Part shown: positions 54,175 to 64,000 of the stretch, piece by piece | How positions within the stretch are numbered: the first letter of the stretch is position 1 | Layout of the letters: every line of letters starts with the position of its first letter | DNA from: Chlorogloea purpurea SAG 13.99 | Lineage (GTDB): Bacteria; Cyanobacteriota; Cyanobacteriia; Cyanobacteriales; Microcystaceae | DNA: 64,000 nucleotides | Direction of reading: 5' to 3' | Assembly: GCA_016903695.1 (NCBI GenBank) | Contig: JADQBB010000008.1 | Span: forward strand, 54,286 to 118,285 | Position numbers and translations under genes: made by a program | The notes under the pieces: model-generated | Database searches by the model: none | The model's input: only the letters and a program-made list of their open reading frames with translations | What the model was told of the DNA's origin: nothing

Positions 54175-54626
54175 ATGTGGTTACTGGGGAATTGCCAACG
54201 GGTGCGTTTAATCTGTTTTGATAGCCTCAGTTGGGTTCCCTGGGCGTTCCAATGGACTCCATCAAAGATTTGTTGTAGCATACATAGTCCCCGTCCGTTT
54301 TCTGCCTCTTCAGGGGGTAAGTCAGGGCAACAAGGGTAACGATGCTCGCAGGGGTGGTCGAACCCTTTCCCCTCGTCCGTAATTACCCAAGAATATTCAT
54401 CTTTGCTGATCGAAAACTGTACTACTACTGACTTACTGGGATCTAGTTTGTTACCGTGTTTGGCTGCGTTCACTAAAGCTTCTTGTAATCCCAGTCTGAT
54501 TTCTGCTTCTAAATCATCGGGAATATTGGCTGTTAGCAGGTCAAGAATAGGACATAAATAGAGGGTAGAAGCGAAACTCATTGTATTCCAGTTGCGTTTT
54601 GTTGCGGGCAGTGAAATAGCGATCAC
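54171..54626 (-). CDS. Anti-sigma regulatory factor (RsbW-like HATPase)
   Basis: A 151-residue protein starting at a GTG (54626). It is a GHKL ATPase of the RsbW/SpoIIAB type: N-box RLGLQEALVNAAKHGN, G1 ITDEGKGFDHP, G2 ENGRGLCMLQQIFD. Such proteins phosphorylate an anti-anti-sigma partner and bind a group 3 sigma factor. SigF is encoded about 10 kb away but no direct link is shown. A Cys-rich loop (HPCEHRYPCCP) is unusual for the family and might bind metal or sense redox. Confidence 0.88.
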   Translation of the reverse strand: MIAISLPATKRNWNTMSFASTLYLCPILDLLTANIPDDLEAEIRLGLQEALVNAAKHGNKLDPSKSVVVQFSISKDEYSWVITDEGKGFDHPCEHRYPCCPDLPPEEAENGRGLCMLQQIFDGVHWNAQGTQLRLSKQIKRTRWQFPSNHI

Positions 54627-54993
54627 ACATTTTACCTCTAACTAGTGAATGGGTTTTCAATTGATCTTCGGTGTTAACCGTGACTTTTATCAGTTGATTA
54701 ACTTGACGGTCGAGGATTTTTTCTCTGACCATCATCATTTTTTATTTATTTCTAATACTCTTCAATTTTCTACTGCGGTCATATTTGCCTTTTCTCCAAC
54801 CTAGATAAGCTTTTCTCTATTTTTACCATTTTTAGTTTCTCTAACTTAATCCATTTGGTCAGCATCTATAGATATTTTTTATATTACTTGACAACATCCG
54901 GGCCAGCCGTGATATTTTAGGAGTCCGAACAATTTTCTGTTAGAAAAACAACTTGAATTTGCCAAGTTTATCCTAATTAAATAATAACATATT

Positions 54994-56352
54994 TCACCCC
55001 TGTTTCTCAAGAAAAGCACAACACTCCAGATGGGCTGTTTGGGGGAAAAAATCAGCAGGTTGAACAAAATTGAGGGTATATTGTGCCGAATCACAAAGAA
55101 TTTTCAAATCTCTAGCCAGGGTGGCCCCCTGACAACTGATGTAAACGATCGCGCGTGGTTGACATTGGAGGAGAGATTGGAGCACCGAGCGATCGCATCC
55201 CTGCCGGGGAGGGTCAAGGATAACTACATCGGGGGTGAGATTCAAACCAGGTAGTATATCTTCCACCGTACCGCTGTAGAAAGTAGTATTAAAGAGAGAA
55301 TTCAACCCGGCGTTGAGACGGGCCTGCTCGAGCGAATGAGCGTGAATCTCGATGCCGATAGCCCGTGCCACCTTTTGCGCCAAGGGTAAAGTAAAAGTGC
55401 CGATACCACAATAGGCATCGAGGAGAGTTTCATTGGGTTTTAAATCGAGGCGGTCAATAATCACATCTAACAAAGCTTCGGCAGCCTCCGTATTAACTTG
55501 AAAGAAAGTATCAGCCCCCAGACGATAAGTTAAGCCCCCGAATACCTCCGTGAGATAATCCCTACCCGCCACGAGTTGATTTTCCTTACCGAAAATCACA
55601 TTACCTGGATCATGATTGATATTCAACACCACCCCCGCTAAATCCGGGTAATCCGTTAACCATTTTTGAGCTTGTATATCTATGTCAGTGAGGAGGGGGT
55701 CAGTGGTAACTAAAGTGAGGAGAATTTCCCCTGTACGCCTACCGATTCTCAACCCCAGATGTCTTAATTGACCTTGACGGGTCTTCTCGTCGTAGATAGG
55801 CCAGCCACGCTCTTTTATATCATTTTTAATCGAAGCTAGAAGGGGATTGAGCCGTACATCCTGCACGGGGCACTGATTGAGGTTGATGATCTGATGAGTA
55901 CCGCGGCGATAGTATCCAGCCTGTACTTTCCCCGTGGCGGACATACCTAGGGGATAAGTCACCTTATTACGATAACCGAGGGAAGAAACACCGGTTAATA
56001 CTTCTCCTACCGCGGGGGCGGAAAAGCCGCCAATTTTTTGCAAGGATTGCAGTAACTGACCCCGTTTAACTTCGGTTTGATAACTATCGTCGATATGTTG
56101 CCATTGACAGCCGCCACACTTATCCGCCACGATACAGCGGGGGCGGATACGATACGGGGATGGCTGAATGAGCCTAGTGGTTTTGGCGAGGCAGTAATGT
56201 CGCTTCACCTGTCCGATCCGAATTTCCACGGTATCACCGATAACCGTATCGGGTACGAAAATAACCTGCCCTTGATAGCGTCCGACTCCATCACCGGTGT
56301 GATTGAGATCTTTTATACTAATTTCTATGAGATCGCCTTGTTTGATTACCAT
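54994..56352 (-). CDS. rlmD: 23S rRNA (uracil-C5)-methyltransferase RlmD family
   Basis: About 452 residues from ATG 56352, which overlaps the upstream stop. The TRAM domain (about 1-60) is followed by the 4Fe-4S cysteines [17 protein letters not shown]. The SAM methyltransferase domain has [16 protein letters not shown] and [15 protein letters not shown], and the catalytic Cys is in [13 protein letters not shown]. It methylates a uridine in 23S rRNA (RlmD/RumA type) or possibly tRNA U54; the family cannot be split by eye. Translation is coupled to the GGDEF/EAL gene. Confidence 0.92.
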   Translation of the reverse strand: MVIKQGDLIEISIKDLNHTGDGVGRYQGQVIFVPDTVIGDTVEIRIGQVKRHYCLAKTTRLIQPSPYRIRPRCIVADKCGGCQWQHIDDSYQTEVKRGQLLQSLQKIGGFSAPAVGEVLTGVSSLGYRNKVTYPLGMSATGKVQAGYYRRGTHQIINLNQCPVQDVRLNPLLASIKNDIKERGWPIYDEKTRQGQLRHLGLRIGRRTGEILLTLVTTDPLLTDIDIQAQKWLTDYPDLAGVVLNINHDPGNVIFGKENQLVAGRDYLTEVFGGLTYRLGADTFFQVNTEAAEALLDVIIDRLDLKPNETLLDAYCGIGTFTLPLAQKVARAIGIEIHAHSLEQARLNAGLNSLFNTTFYSGTVEDILPGLNLTPDVVILDPPRQGCDRSVLQSLLQCQPRAIVYISCQGATLARDLKILCDSAQYTLNFVQPADFFPQTAHLECCAFLEKQG

Positions 56353-59300
56353 TGGGGGGGATTGAGAAGGAACGTTTCCGTCGCTTGTGAATCGAGGGGT
56401 TGAGAAAAATAATAGCCTTGCCCGGAAGCGCAATTAAGTCGAGTTAACTCGTGGAATTGGCCGGGGGTTTCGATACCTTCAGCGACTACTTGTATGCCTA
56501 AAATATGGGCTAAAGACAGGATAGCCTGAATGATCTGGGAATTTAGGTCATGGGGTTGCAAGTCCATGAGGAACGATCGATCGATTTTTAAAACATCGAA
56601 GGGAAGACGGCGAAGATAGCTCAAGGAAGAATAACCCGTACCGAAATCATCGAGGCATATTCCTATTCTACTCCGTCGCAGTTGCAGGAGGATTTCTGTG
56701 GCTCTATCGATATTCTCGATTAATAAACTTTCGGTTACTTCTAGTTTGAGGGTTTGGGGATCGAGATCGGTTTGTTGCAAGATGGTGGTAATGGTCTGTA
56801 TCAATAAAGGGTCACGTAGTTGTTTACTGGAGAGATTAACGCTGATTTGCAACGGATAATTAAATTGTTTCTGCCAAGTTCTGGTTTGACTGCACGCGGT
56901 TTTCAGTATCCAGTAACCCAATGAAATAATCAAACCCGTTTCCTCCGCTATAGGGATGAATTGATAAGGGGGGATCAAGCCTTTATCTGGGTGTTGCCAG
57001 CGGATGAGAGCTTCAAAACCGACGATTTTTTTAGCGGCGAGGGAAACGATCGGCTGATAGTGAACTACGAATTCTCTTTTTTCCAAGGCGCGTCGTAACT
57101 CGCTCTCTAATTGTAAGCGTTCTAAGGCTTGTTGGTGCATGGTACGGTCGAAGATGACGTAGCAGCCTTTGCCTTGAGCTTTGGCTCTATACATAGCTGT
57201 GTCCGCATCCCTGAGAATTTCTTGGGGTTGCTCGTAGGCGGGATTGCTGAGAGCGATACCGATACTAGCGTTGATAAATACTTCGTGGTTATCGAGTTTA
57301 AAAGGAAGTAATAACTGCTGATGGATTTTTTCGGCCACCCGGATGGCGGCTTCTGAATTTCCTATTTCTTCTACCAGAATACTGAATTCATCGCCGCCGA
57401 GTCTGACGAGGGTGTCTTGAGGTTTGAGACAATTGCCTAAACGTAGGGAGATCGCTTTTAGTAATTCATCACCCGTTAAATGTCCCAAGCTATCGTTGAC
57501 GATTTTGAATTCATCCAAGTCGAGGAAAAGTACAGCGAAAAGGCGGGTGTAATTTTGCCGATAAGACTCGATCGCGTAGGTCAGACGGTGGAAGAAGGTG
57601 ACTCGATTGGGTAATTTGGTAAGGGAATCATGAGAAGCGTAATACTCTAGCTGGGCTTCTACTTGCTTGCGTTGGGTTATGTCGGTCAATAGTCCCAAAT
57701 TGCCCATATAATTGCCTAGAACATCGTGCAGGGGACTGATGGATACGATCGCCCACAGGTTTTCCCCGTCTCGTTTTTTTAATTGATAGTCGTGATGGAA
57801 ATTAATGTGGGTTAAATCCAGTTTGCCGCCGTCAACGACGATAAAATCCCGGAGATTGGCCCCGATTAATTCATCGGTTTGGTAATCTAGCATTTGGGCT
57901 AGTTGCTTATTGACGAAGGTGATAGTGTCGTTATGGTCGCTGATCCAGATGCCTTCCGCCGCCGTCTCTACTATCTGTCGGTATTTTTGTTCGCTTTCCT
58001 GTAGGGCTAATTTCGCTTGGTAACGTTCTGTGATGTCGCATAAAGAGATTAGATGGGCTTGCTCTCCCCCCCAGAAGATTTCCCGCACTCGCATCTCGGC
58101 TATGACTAGTTTGCCGTGACCCTGATGAATTTCTACTTCTGTAATGGGATGATCCACGTAGGGTATGCCCAGGTCATGACCGATTAATTCTAATTGGGAA
58201 CGGTTGAAGATGATTTCCGCTGCCGGATTGGCAAAGGTAATTTTTCCTTTTCTATCTATGACTATTAAACCATCGGATATGGTGTTTATAATATGGCTCA
58301 GATGTTCTTGGCTATTTTTAATCGCTATTTCCGCTTTTTTTCGCTCGGTTATGTCTGTGGTCAATCCGTTCAAACGTAGGGGGGAACCTTCTTTGTCGTA
58401 AATGACTTGCACTCGATCGTTAATCCATCTGATTTCTCCATCGGGGCGGATAATTCGATACTCTGTATCTTTATATCCGTTCTGCACTAAAGAGGTTGCA
58501 GTTGCTTCTACATGGGAACGATCGTCAGGATGGACTATATCTATCCATATAGATTGATTTTTTGTGACTTCTTGGGGTAAATGCCCGTATATTTCCCTTA
58601 CGGCTTGATTGATGTAAATTAATTCTGATTTTCTCATGTCTACTGACCAGACTATATCGGTCAAAGAGGAGAGTAAAGAGTTAAAGTCTTCCTGGCTGCT
58701 CTCTAGTAATCTCTCCATCTGTTTCCTTTCCGTGTTATCGCGGACGATGATGAGAATTTTGCCGTCATCGTCGAGCACTAGCCTGGCTTCGTAGTCTGCT
58801 GTTTTTTCCCCGACGATGCTTTGATATTCAAAAGTTTGTGTCTTACGGGTTTTCAACAGGCTTGCGATCGCAAGCCTCGCTTTTCGGGCCACCTCTATCG
58901 ATAATACCTCTTCTATTTTTTTACCGATCAGTTGTTCCGATGATACTAACGTTTTCATCGTCGAGGCACCTGGTTGGAAATCAACGAAGGTGCCGTCAGC
59001 GAGACAGACAAAAATAGCGTCTGGAATGATTTTCAGGAGTGTATGAGTCAGGGATTGACTATTGTGTAAAGCTTGCTGTAGCTGTTTTTGTTCGCTGATG
59101 TCCCTCGCAGTGGCGTATATTAAATTTTCTTTGAGATCGGGGGTTGCCGTCCACGCTAGCCAATAATAGCAACCATCGGCAGCCAAGTAGCGATTTTCAA
59201 AGGAATGGATCGTTTTTCCTTCTTTGAGTGCTCGTAAACATTCTTGGGTACTCACCCTATCATCGGGATGGACGAAATCAAGGAAAGGTTGAGAGAGTAT

Positions 59301-59537
59301 TTCCTTTAGTGGATAACCTAATGTAGACCCGAAAGCCGGGTTAACTTCTCGTATATAGCCTTTAAAATCGGCTATACAGAGCATTTTGATAGAGGTATAA
59401 AAAAACTTGTAGTATTGATCGTCAAGCTTTGTTGGCGATTTTTGGGCTTTCAGATGAACTATTGCCCAAGTTACTCCTATAATCAGGAGTATCCATATTG
59501 CCAAGTTAAAAATCTGCCAATAACCAATATCTATCAT
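56346..59537 (-). CDS. PAS-GGDEF-EAL cyclic-di-GMP signalling protein
   Basis: About 1063 residues from ATG 59537; a TTG at 59621 would add 28. An N-terminal membrane helix ([18 protein letters not shown]) is followed by about five PAS domains (roughly residues 40-635). A GGDEF domain follows with an intact [10 protein letters not shown] active site and no RxxD inhibitory site (KPQD at that position). A C-terminal EAL domain ([43 protein letters not shown]) is complete. It may both make and break c-di-GMP; which activity dominates is unknown. Its stop overlaps rlmD. Confidence 0.94.
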   Translation of the reverse strand: MIDIGYWQIFNLAIWILLIIGVTWAIVHLKAQKSPTKLDDQYYKFFYTSIKMLCIADFKGYIREVNPAFGSTLGYPLKEILSQPFLDFVHPDDRVSTQECLRALKEGKTIHSFENRYLAADGCYYWLAWTATPDLKENLIYATARDISEQKQLQQALHNSQSLTHTLLKIIPDAIFVCLADGTFVDFQPGASTMKTLVSSEQLIGKKIEEVLSIEVARKARLAIASLLKTRKTQTFEYQSIVGEKTADYEARLVLDDDGKILIIVRDNTERKQMERLLESSQEDFNSLLSSLTDIVWSVDMRKSELIYINQAVREIYGHLPQEVTKNQSIWIDIVHPDDRSHVEATATSLVQNGYKDTEYRIIRPDGEIRWINDRVQVIYDKEGSPLRLNGLTTDITERKKAEIAIKNSQEHLSHIINTISDGLIVIDRKGKITFANPAAEIIFNRSQLELIGHDLGIPYVDHPITEVEIHQGHGKLVIAEMRVREIFWGGEQAHLISLCDITERYQAKLALQESEQKYRQIVETAAEGIWISDHNDTITFVNKQLAQMLDYQTDELIGANLRDFIVVDGGKLDLTHINFHHDYQLKKRDGENLWAIVSISPLHDVLGNYMGNLGLLTDITQRKQVEAQLEYYASHDSLTKLPNRVTFFHRLTYAIESYRQNYTRLFAVLFLDLDEFKIVNDSLGHLTGDELLKAISLRLGNCLKPQDTLVRLGGDEFSILVEEIGNSEAAIRVAEKIHQQLLLPFKLDNHEVFINASIGIALSNPAYEQPQEILRDADTAMYRAKAQGKGCYVIFDRTMHQQALERLQLESELRRALEKREFVVHYQPIVSLAAKKIVGFEALIRWQHPDKGLIPPYQFIPIAEETGLIISLGYWILKTACSQTRTWQKQFNYPLQISVNLSSKQLRDPLLIQTITTILQQTDLDPQTLKLEVTESLLIENIDRATEILLQLRRSRIGICLDDFGTGYSSLSYLRRLPFDVLKIDRSFLMDLQPHDLNSQIIQAILSLAHILGIQVVAEGIETPGQFHELTRLNCASGQGYYFSQPLDSQATETFLLNPPQW

Positions 59538-59636
59538 TATCGGGCTATTTAGGTGATACTCTCTATTAAAATCTATTTCTGTCCTTATGATAAGATAACC
59601 GGCAATCAATTTTACAGACAAATCTAGGTATTTATT

Positions 59637-60551
59637 ATGAGTAGGGGTATATATATTACCGTTAACGACAAAGTGACCGAACAGACTTTAGCCTTTATGA
59701 ATAGTCTGAGATTTTATGACCCTCATGTTCCTGTTGTTTTGATACCCTATGACGAAGATTATCAAAAAATAGCCCAGATCCTAGGAGAAAAATATGCAGT
59801 AACAGTTTATCCTAATTTGGCTCTCGTGGAGCAACTATCGCAAAAAATCTTTAATATTTTTGGCTCTAATTTATTGGCTCGCCCCAATCAGTTCCGTAAA
59901 CAGGCCTGTTGGTTCGGAAATTTTGAGAGATTTTTATATATTGATACGGACATTATTGTGTTTGAAAAGATTATAAATAATTTAAAATACCTCGATTACT
60001 ATGATTTTTTATGTTGTGATTACCAACATAGAGGGGGAATCACCAATGTTTTCAGTCCGATAGTAATTGAAAACAATATTTTCAGTAAAGAAGAATTACA
60101 AGACATATTTAATGGTGGTTTCTGGGCCTCGAAAAAGGGTATATTCACGGAAGAAAGTTTATTTACTGCTTTTGCAGAATGTGCTAAACACTTAGAATAT
60201 TTTGATTTTTCTCAAAAAACATCGGATCAACCTATCATTAATTACACAATTTTGAAACGGGTTCCGAAACGGTTAAATCTAGTGCGAACAGAAGGGAATA
60301 GCGCTGGTAATTGGGCTGGTAGTCCTAATTTCAAACGAGACGGCGATATTTTAAAGGATATAAAAAGTAATTTACCTCTTAAATATTTACACTGGGCGGG
60401 AATCAGGATCGAGCCTGGCTGCCCCTATTGGGATATATGGAAACACTACCGTTATTTAGGAGACCCGAACCCACCGGAAGATATGATCGGGCCGACTCAA
60501 CCTCAATGGCAGAGGTTTCTCAATAAAGCTTTCGCTTTTGTCAGAAGATAG
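59637..60551 (+). CDS. Glycosyltransferase-like Npun_R2821/Npun_R2822 family protein
   Basis: A 304-residue protein starting [30 protein letters not shown] DxD-type motif ([11 protein letters not shown], about 105) and [18 protein letters not shown] resemble a GT-A nucleotide-sugar enzyme. The C-terminal [27 protein letters not shown] is typical of this cyanobacterial family. Probable exopolysaccharide or glycan synthesis; donor and acceptor unknown. Divergent from the GGDEF/EAL gene. Confidence 0.85.
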   Translation: MSRGIYITVNDKVTEQTLAFMNSLRFYDPHVPVVLIPYDEDYQKIAQILGEKYAVTVYPNLALVEQLSQKIFNIFGSNLLARPNQFRKQACWFGNFERFLYIDTDIIVFEKIINNLKYLDYYDFLCCDYQHRGGITNVFSPIVIENNIFSKEELQDIFNGGFWASKKGIFTEESLFTAFAECAKHLEYFDFSQKTSDQPIINYTILKRVPKRLNLVRTEGNSAGNWAGSPNFKRDGDILKDIKSNLPLKYLHWAGIRIEPGCPYWDIWKHYRYLGDPNPPEDMIGPTQPQWQRFLNKAFAFVRR

Positions 60552-60703
60552 AAACTTAATTATCAGATAATCCCTATATTGCTTTAATACTAAACACCCT
60601 TACCATAGCCACTTTTTCTTTAAGCAGTCTTTGATAACCGAATTTATTATGATAGCCATTCCCTCACGGAAAATCTTGTGAGTTCGAGATTAGTAAAAGT
60701 TTC

Positions 60704-62401
60704 CTACTTCTTATTTTTTTCCTTTTGTTTCGACCGCTTAGCTGCTTCTTTAGCCGCTTTTTCGGCGGCGAGTTTATCCTGCTTGGCTTTTAATTGTTCC
60801 TCCTCTAATTTATCTAAATAGTAGTGGTAGTCTCCTCGATAAACTCTCAGATCCCCGTCACGAATTTCAACGATCTTATTGGCAATCTGAGAGATGAAAT
60901 AACGATCGTGCGACACCACTAATACAGTGCCATCATAATTCTGTAGTGCATCTTCTAACATCTCTTTCGCCGGTATATCTAAATGATTGGTCGGCTCATC
61001 GAGAATAAACAGGTTAGCCGGTTGCAGTAGCATTTTCGCTAGAGCCAGACGCGCTTTTTCACCACCGCTCAAGGCGGCAACTTTTTTGAATACCGTATCA
61101 CCGGTAAAAAGAAATCTACCCAATAAGGTGCGTACTTCTTCGTTTTTCCAGTCCGGCACTTCATCATGAATGGTCTCCATCACGGTTTTTTCTAGATCTA
61201 ATGCCTCGGCTTGATTCTGTTCAAAATAGGCGGGGATAACATTATGTTTACCGATGGCAACTGTTCCCTCGGCGGGTTTCTCTATACCCATTATCAGACG
61301 GAGGAGGGTGGATTTTCCAGCTCCATTGGGGCCTAAAAAGGCGATTCTGTCGCCTCTTTCTATCTCTAAATCAGCCCCTAGAAACAAAATTTTCTCATCG
61401 TATACGTGGGTTAATTCTTGAATAGTTACCACTTCCCGTCCGCTTCGGGGGGCAGGCTGGAATTGAAAGCGCAGGGTTCTAACGTCTTTGCCGGGGGCTG
61501 AGATCAATTCAACTTTTTCTAGTTGCTTTTCCCGGCTTTTCGCTTGGGTACTGCGGGTGGCACTGGCTCGGAAACGTTCGATGAATTGCTGTTGTTTTTC
61601 TAGTTCTTTCTGTTGTCTTTCAAACGCGCTTTGCTGGCTCTCTTTATTGAAAGCTTTCTGCTCCAAGTAAGAAGTATAATTCCCTAGATAGGTGCTAGAA
61701 ACTCCGAACTCTGTCTCTACGATTTGATTACAAAGACGATCGAGAAACTCCCGATCGTGAGAAACTATCACCATCGGCGTATTTAACCCTTTCAAATAAG
61801 TTTCTAACCATTGAATGGTTTCTAGGTCTAAATGGTTGGTCGGTTCGTCCAGTAATAAAATATCGGGCTTTTGTAGTAAGATCTTGCCTAAACTCATACG
61901 CATCTGCCAACCGCCGCTGAAGGCACTGACGGAGCGATCGCCATCTTCGAGGCTAAAACCCATTTCTGGGAGAATTTTCTCGATTTGCGCTTCTATTCCA
62001 TAACCGTCGATAGCTTCAAATTTGCGCTGTAAGCGATCTAATTGATGAATTAATTTATCCAATTCTTCGTGGCCCGCCTTTTCCATCTCGTGCTGAACGT
62101 AGTGTAATTTATCTTGGATGTCGTTAGCGAATTGAAAAACAGTCCAAAATTCTTCTCTGACGGTGCGTTTCGGATCGACTTCAAATTCTTGGGTTAAATA
62201 GGCGATACGCAGGCTAGACGGACGAATAATCTCCCCGGCTGTGGGTTCGATTTCCCCGGCGATGATTTTTAATTGGGTAGATTTTCCGGCGCCGTTAACG
62301 CCGACTAAACCGATTCTGTCACCTGGCTTCACTTCCCAATTAACATCTTTGAGAACTTCACCGGTAGGATAGATTTTATTAATATGTTCCAGTCTTAGCA
62401 T
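60704..62401 (-). CDS. ABC-F family ribosome-associated ATPase
   Basis: A 565-residue protein with two ATPase domains and no membrane segments. Domain 1 has GVNGAGKST, SAFSGGWQMRMSLGKILLQKPDILLLDEPTNHLD; domain 2 has GPNGAGKST and LSGGEKARLALAKMLLQPANLFILDEPTNHLD. A helical linker rich in Gln/Lys (about 250-290) could reach the ribosomal E/P sites. A Lys-rich tail (AAKRSKQKEKNKK) may bind rRNA. ABC-F proteins resolve stalled ribosomes or regulate translation; the subgroup (Uup/EttA/YheS) is not certain. Confidence 0.92.
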   Translation of the reverse strand: MLRLEHINKIYPTGEVLKDVNWEVKPGDRIGLVGVNGAGKSTQLKIIAGEIEPTAGEIIRPSSLRIAYLTQEFEVDPKRTVREEFWTVFQFANDIQDKLHYVQHEMEKAGHEELDKLIHQLDRLQRKFEAIDGYGIEAQIEKILPEMGFSLEDGDRSVSAFSGGWQMRMSLGKILLQKPDILLLDEPTNHLDLETIQWLETYLKGLNTPMVIVSHDREFLDRLCNQIVETEFGVSSTYLGNYTSYLEQKAFNKESQQSAFERQQKELEKQQQFIERFRASATRSTQAKSREKQLEKVELISAPGKDVRTLRFQFQPAPRSGREVVTIQELTHVYDEKILFLGADLEIERGDRIAFLGPNGAGKSTLLRLIMGIEKPAEGTVAIGKHNVIPAYFEQNQAEALDLEKTVMETIHDEVPDWKNEEVRTLLGRFLFTGDTVFKKVAALSGGEKARLALAKMLLQPANLFILDEPTNHLDIPAKEMLEDALQNYDGTVLVVSHDRYFISQIANKIVEIRDGDLRVYRGDYHYYLDKLEEEQLKAKQDKLAAEKAAKEAAKRSKQKEKNKK

Positions 62402-62595
62402 AATTATTTTTCAGGGTCTATCGGGGATAGAAAAAATATAGGAGTACCATTCACTCTTGTATATTATGACTTTACGATCAAAAAAAGCTAATATGGGCAT
62501 CATACAGTAGAGTTTAGCGACGGTCTTTCGATTCTGAGCGATGCCTTTATTACTTGATGTCCTGATGGATAACCTGACTCGTCTGCGTTTTGACA

Positions 62596-62643
62596 TCCAC
62601 CCCCACCGGTCGGACGGGGGATTCCTAAACCTCACGATTTAGG
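62596..62643 (-). ncRNA. Candidate omega-RNA scaffold at the tnpB 3' end
   Basis: Two hairpins are read on the minus strand: CCTAAATCGTGAGG with TTTAGG overlapping the stop codon, then GGAATCCCCCG...GGGGG. TnpB omega-RNAs normally cover the end of tnpB and the right end, with the guide just outside, so the guide would start near 62587 and continue to lower coordinates. This is by analogy with studied TnpB systems. Confidence 0.4.
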
Positions 62644-63816
62644 TTTCTGCTTCTTCCCCAGAGGGGATTTCGCACCAGCCTTAACAGATTTACTCTGTTC
62701 GGGTCTTACGGTCGCTCCACAGACTGAAACGGCGAGTCCCGCCGCCAAAATATTTTTACTGGCGTTAATATCTCTGTCATGGGTTGCGCCACAGGTACAA
62801 CTCCATTCCCTGATATTTAATGGCAATTTATCCGCAATATATCCGCAACTACTACACCGCTTAGAACTAGGGAACCATCGCTCGATCTCGATGTAATTTC
62901 TCCCGTACCAACGGCATTTATAGGCTAATTGTCGGGTCAATTCCCCCCAAGAGGCATCAGAGATGGCTTGAGCCAGTTTGTGGTTCTTGACCATGTTTTT
63001 TACAGCTAAGTCCTCAACTACTATCGTTTGATTTTCCCGAACAAGTCGAGAGGAAAGCTTGTGTAAATGGTCTTGCCTGCAATCAGTAATCTTGGCGTGA
63101 ATCTTGGCTACTTTGATTCTTGCCTTCTCCCTATTTTTAGAGCCTTTCTCCTTTCTAGAAAGATTTTTTTGAGCCTGCCTGAGTTTTTTTAAGTGTTTTT
63201 TTAGGTGTCTGGGGTTGGACACCTTTTCACCATCAGACGTAATAATCAGGCTACTGATACCGCAATCTAAACCGATTGCTTTATCTATGGCGGGTAAGGG
63301 TTTAATCGTCGGGTCATCAAATCTAATCGAGATATGCCAACGTCCTGACGGATGGAATCTCACCGTTACCGTAGAGGGCTCTACCCCGAAGGGTAACTGT
63401 CTTGACCATCTAATAGCCAATGGTTCCGAGCATTTAGCCAGATATATCTGCCCATCCTTAAATTTAAAAGCGGACTTGGTAAACTCTGCATTCCCGCCAT
63501 TTCTTTTTTTCTTGAAGCTAGGATACTTAGCCCGCCCATCAAAAAAGTTAGTAAAGGCTGTCTGTAAATGCCTTAAGCTCTGTTGTAAGGGAACAGAGCT
63601 AACCTCACTCAGAAAAGATAGATCCTCCTGTTTTTTCCATTCGGTGAGCATAGAGGAGGTCTGATTGTAGGAGATCCTCTCTTGTCGCTCATACCAACCC
63701 TGTGTCCTTTCGTGGAGGGCTTTATTGTATACCAATCTTACACAGCCCAACGTGCGCCGCAATAGCGATTCTTGTTCGGGCGTGGGGTAAAATCGGTACG
63801 AGTAAGCTCTTTCCAT
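62632..63816 (-). CDS. tnpB: RNA-guided nuclease TnpB (IS605 OrfB family)
   Basis: A 394-residue TnpB starting at ATG 63816. The N-terminal wedge/REC part (YSYRFYPTPEQESLLRRTLGC) is followed by the RuvC catalytic triad: Asp in AIGLDCGISSLII (about 190), Glu in TIVVEDLAVKNM (about 275) and Asp in HDRDINASKNI (about 355). The zinc-finger has CSSCGY and CTCGATHDR. All catalytic and zinc residues are present, so the protein is probably active. It should cut a target next to a short motif using a guide RNA from the element's right end. It is intact, unlike the relic at 53525. Confidence 0.93.
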   Translation of the reverse strand: MERAYSYRFYPTPEQESLLRRTLGCVRLVYNKALHERTQGWYERQERISYNQTSSMLTEWKKQEDLSFLSEVSSVPLQQSLRHLQTAFTNFFDGRAKYPSFKKKRNGGNAEFTKSAFKFKDGQIYLAKCSEPLAIRWSRQLPFGVEPSTVTVRFHPSGRWHISIRFDDPTIKPLPAIDKAIGLDCGISSLIITSDGEKVSNPRHLKKHLKKLRQAQKNLSRKEKGSKNREKARIKVAKIHAKITDCRQDHLHKLSSRLVRENQTIVVEDLAVKNMVKNHKLAQAISDASWGELTRQLAYKCRWYGRNYIEIERWFPSSKRCSSCGYIADKLPLNIREWSCTCGATHDRDINASKNILAAGLAVSVCGATVRPEQSKSVKAGAKSPLGKKQKPKS

Positions 63817-63889
63817 GTCTTACATTATAGCAGATATTTTGTAAGGATGTGAGAATATTAATATAAAGCCGCACTTTAGTGCGGGGTTT

Positions 63890-64000
63890 GTGCGATTCGT
63901 TTAGCGTGAATCACGGTGAAAGCCCGTAAATAACCGCTAGAGCAAAGTCTCCCAAGACTAGCTTAACTATCCCTTTGATGAGGGTGGAAGCCCCTCTCCT
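63890..64000 (+). other. Possible 5' end of a group II intron (runs off the window)
   Basis: The sequence begins GTGCG (63890-63894), the class 5' consensus. GATTC/GAATC (63894-63898/63908-63912) pair at the base of a first stem. ACGG, a loop GTGAAAGC and CCGT (63913-63927) form the next; GGTGAAAGCCC resembles the start of domain I of chloroplast-like group II introns. It directly abuts the tnpB element left-end hairpin. The reverse transcriptase and 3' domains lie beyond the window, so this is only a suggestion. Confidence 0.4.

Larger units (their letters stand above)
62588..63889 (-). mobile_element. Complete TnpB-only IS200/IS605-type element
   Basis: The left end has the hairpin CCGCACT/AGTGCGG (63869-63884). 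The tnpB gene occupies the middle. The right end beyond the tnpB stop has CCTAAA/TTTAGG (62624-62643) and a CCCCC/GGGGG hairpin (62600-62620), ending near TGTCAAA (62588-62594). No tnpA is present, so mobility would need a transposase in trans. Exact ends are estimates from comparison with the relic at 53525-53878. The right end should encode the omega-RNA scaffold. Confidence 0.7.

Noticed and set aside
54541..54738. A 65-codon minus-strand frame overlapping the anti-sigma factor start
   Set aside because: The first 37 residues look protein-like, but the rest runs out of frame through a well-conserved gene; no ribosome site and no family recognised. A frameshifted N-terminal extension was considered and dropped because the anti-sigma family normally begins at the GTG chosen.
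1..64000. CRISPR arrays, tRNA, rRNA, tmRNA or RNase P RNA genes
   Set aside because: No regularly spaced repeats and no cloverleaf-type T-arm motifs were found by eye in the intergenic gaps; a dedicated search could still find something missed.

Overview
The window comes from a cyanobacterial chromosome. The evidence is psbO, ycf54, ycf66, a CGLD27-family gene, a clpR-clpP3 pair, ferredoxin-type sulfite reductase, sigF and a cyanobacterial pyrF-pyrE fusion. More than a dozen copies of the octamer GCGATCGC (HIP1) point to a HIP1-rich lineage such as Microcystis/Cyanothece-like or other unicellular to filamentous groups rather than marine picocyanobacteria. I cannot name the genus from sequence alone. 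Coding density is high, and genes lie on both strands in short operons. No tRNA, rRNA or CRISPR array was seen.

Layout. 1-3.1 kb: the truncated start of a CyRepA1-type replication protein, tatA, the pyrFE fusion and an Ap4A-phosphorylase-like gene. 3.4-9.5 kb: an LCP-family cell-wall ligase, a lumenal pentapeptide protein, small secreted or unknown proteins, a DICT-GAF histidine kinase and an LpxB-related protein. 9.5-11.3 kb: a small accessory patch with an orphan adenine methylase, a short convergent ORF and a DUF6888/DUF6887 pair. 11.3-17.9 kb: cbiG-cobJ, NAD(P)HX repair, comB, yqeK-rsfS-CGLD27 and asparaginase. 17.9-25 kb: aquaporin, a decayed cytochrome b561-like gene, a flavin reductase, a TolB-like protein, a rhomboid protease, a DUF2808 protein and an XisF-like recombinase lacking its catalytic domain. 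25-29.2 kb: glmS, then ybaB-pdxJ-ycf54. 29.4-33.2 kb: a seven-gene Mrp/Mnh-type antiporter operon without a full MrpA. 33.5-38.4 kb: an FHA-FHA-ABCG transporter and a sulfite reductase carrying a C-terminal ribbon-helix-helix tail. 38.4-41.7 kb: P450, MgtC, a TerB/Mo-nitrogenase-C fusion and ComF. 41.8-45.2 kb: dnaA followed by three perfect DnaA boxes (candidate oriC), sigF and psbO. 45.4-51.7 kb: phosphohexomutase, a group 2 sigma factor, ycf66 with two tandem TolB-like lipoproteins, and a pentapeptide protein. 51.7-60.6 kb: clpR-clpP3, a tnpB-less IS605-like relic, an anti-sigma factor, rlmD, a PAS/GGDEF/EAL protein and a glycosyltransferase-like protein. 60.7-64 kb: an ABC-F ATPase, a complete TnpB element and, at the window edge, what looks like the 5' end of a group II intron.

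Most genes are housekeeping. The observations most worth following are the nested RHH reading frame inside sir, the reduced antiporter operon, the oriC candidate, the non-autonomous IS605-like relic beside an intact TnpB element, the DUF6888/DUF6887 pair without a normal start codon, the deletion-scarred cytochrome b561 pseudogene, and three tail-to-tail gene pairs whose stop codons share one four-base sequence.
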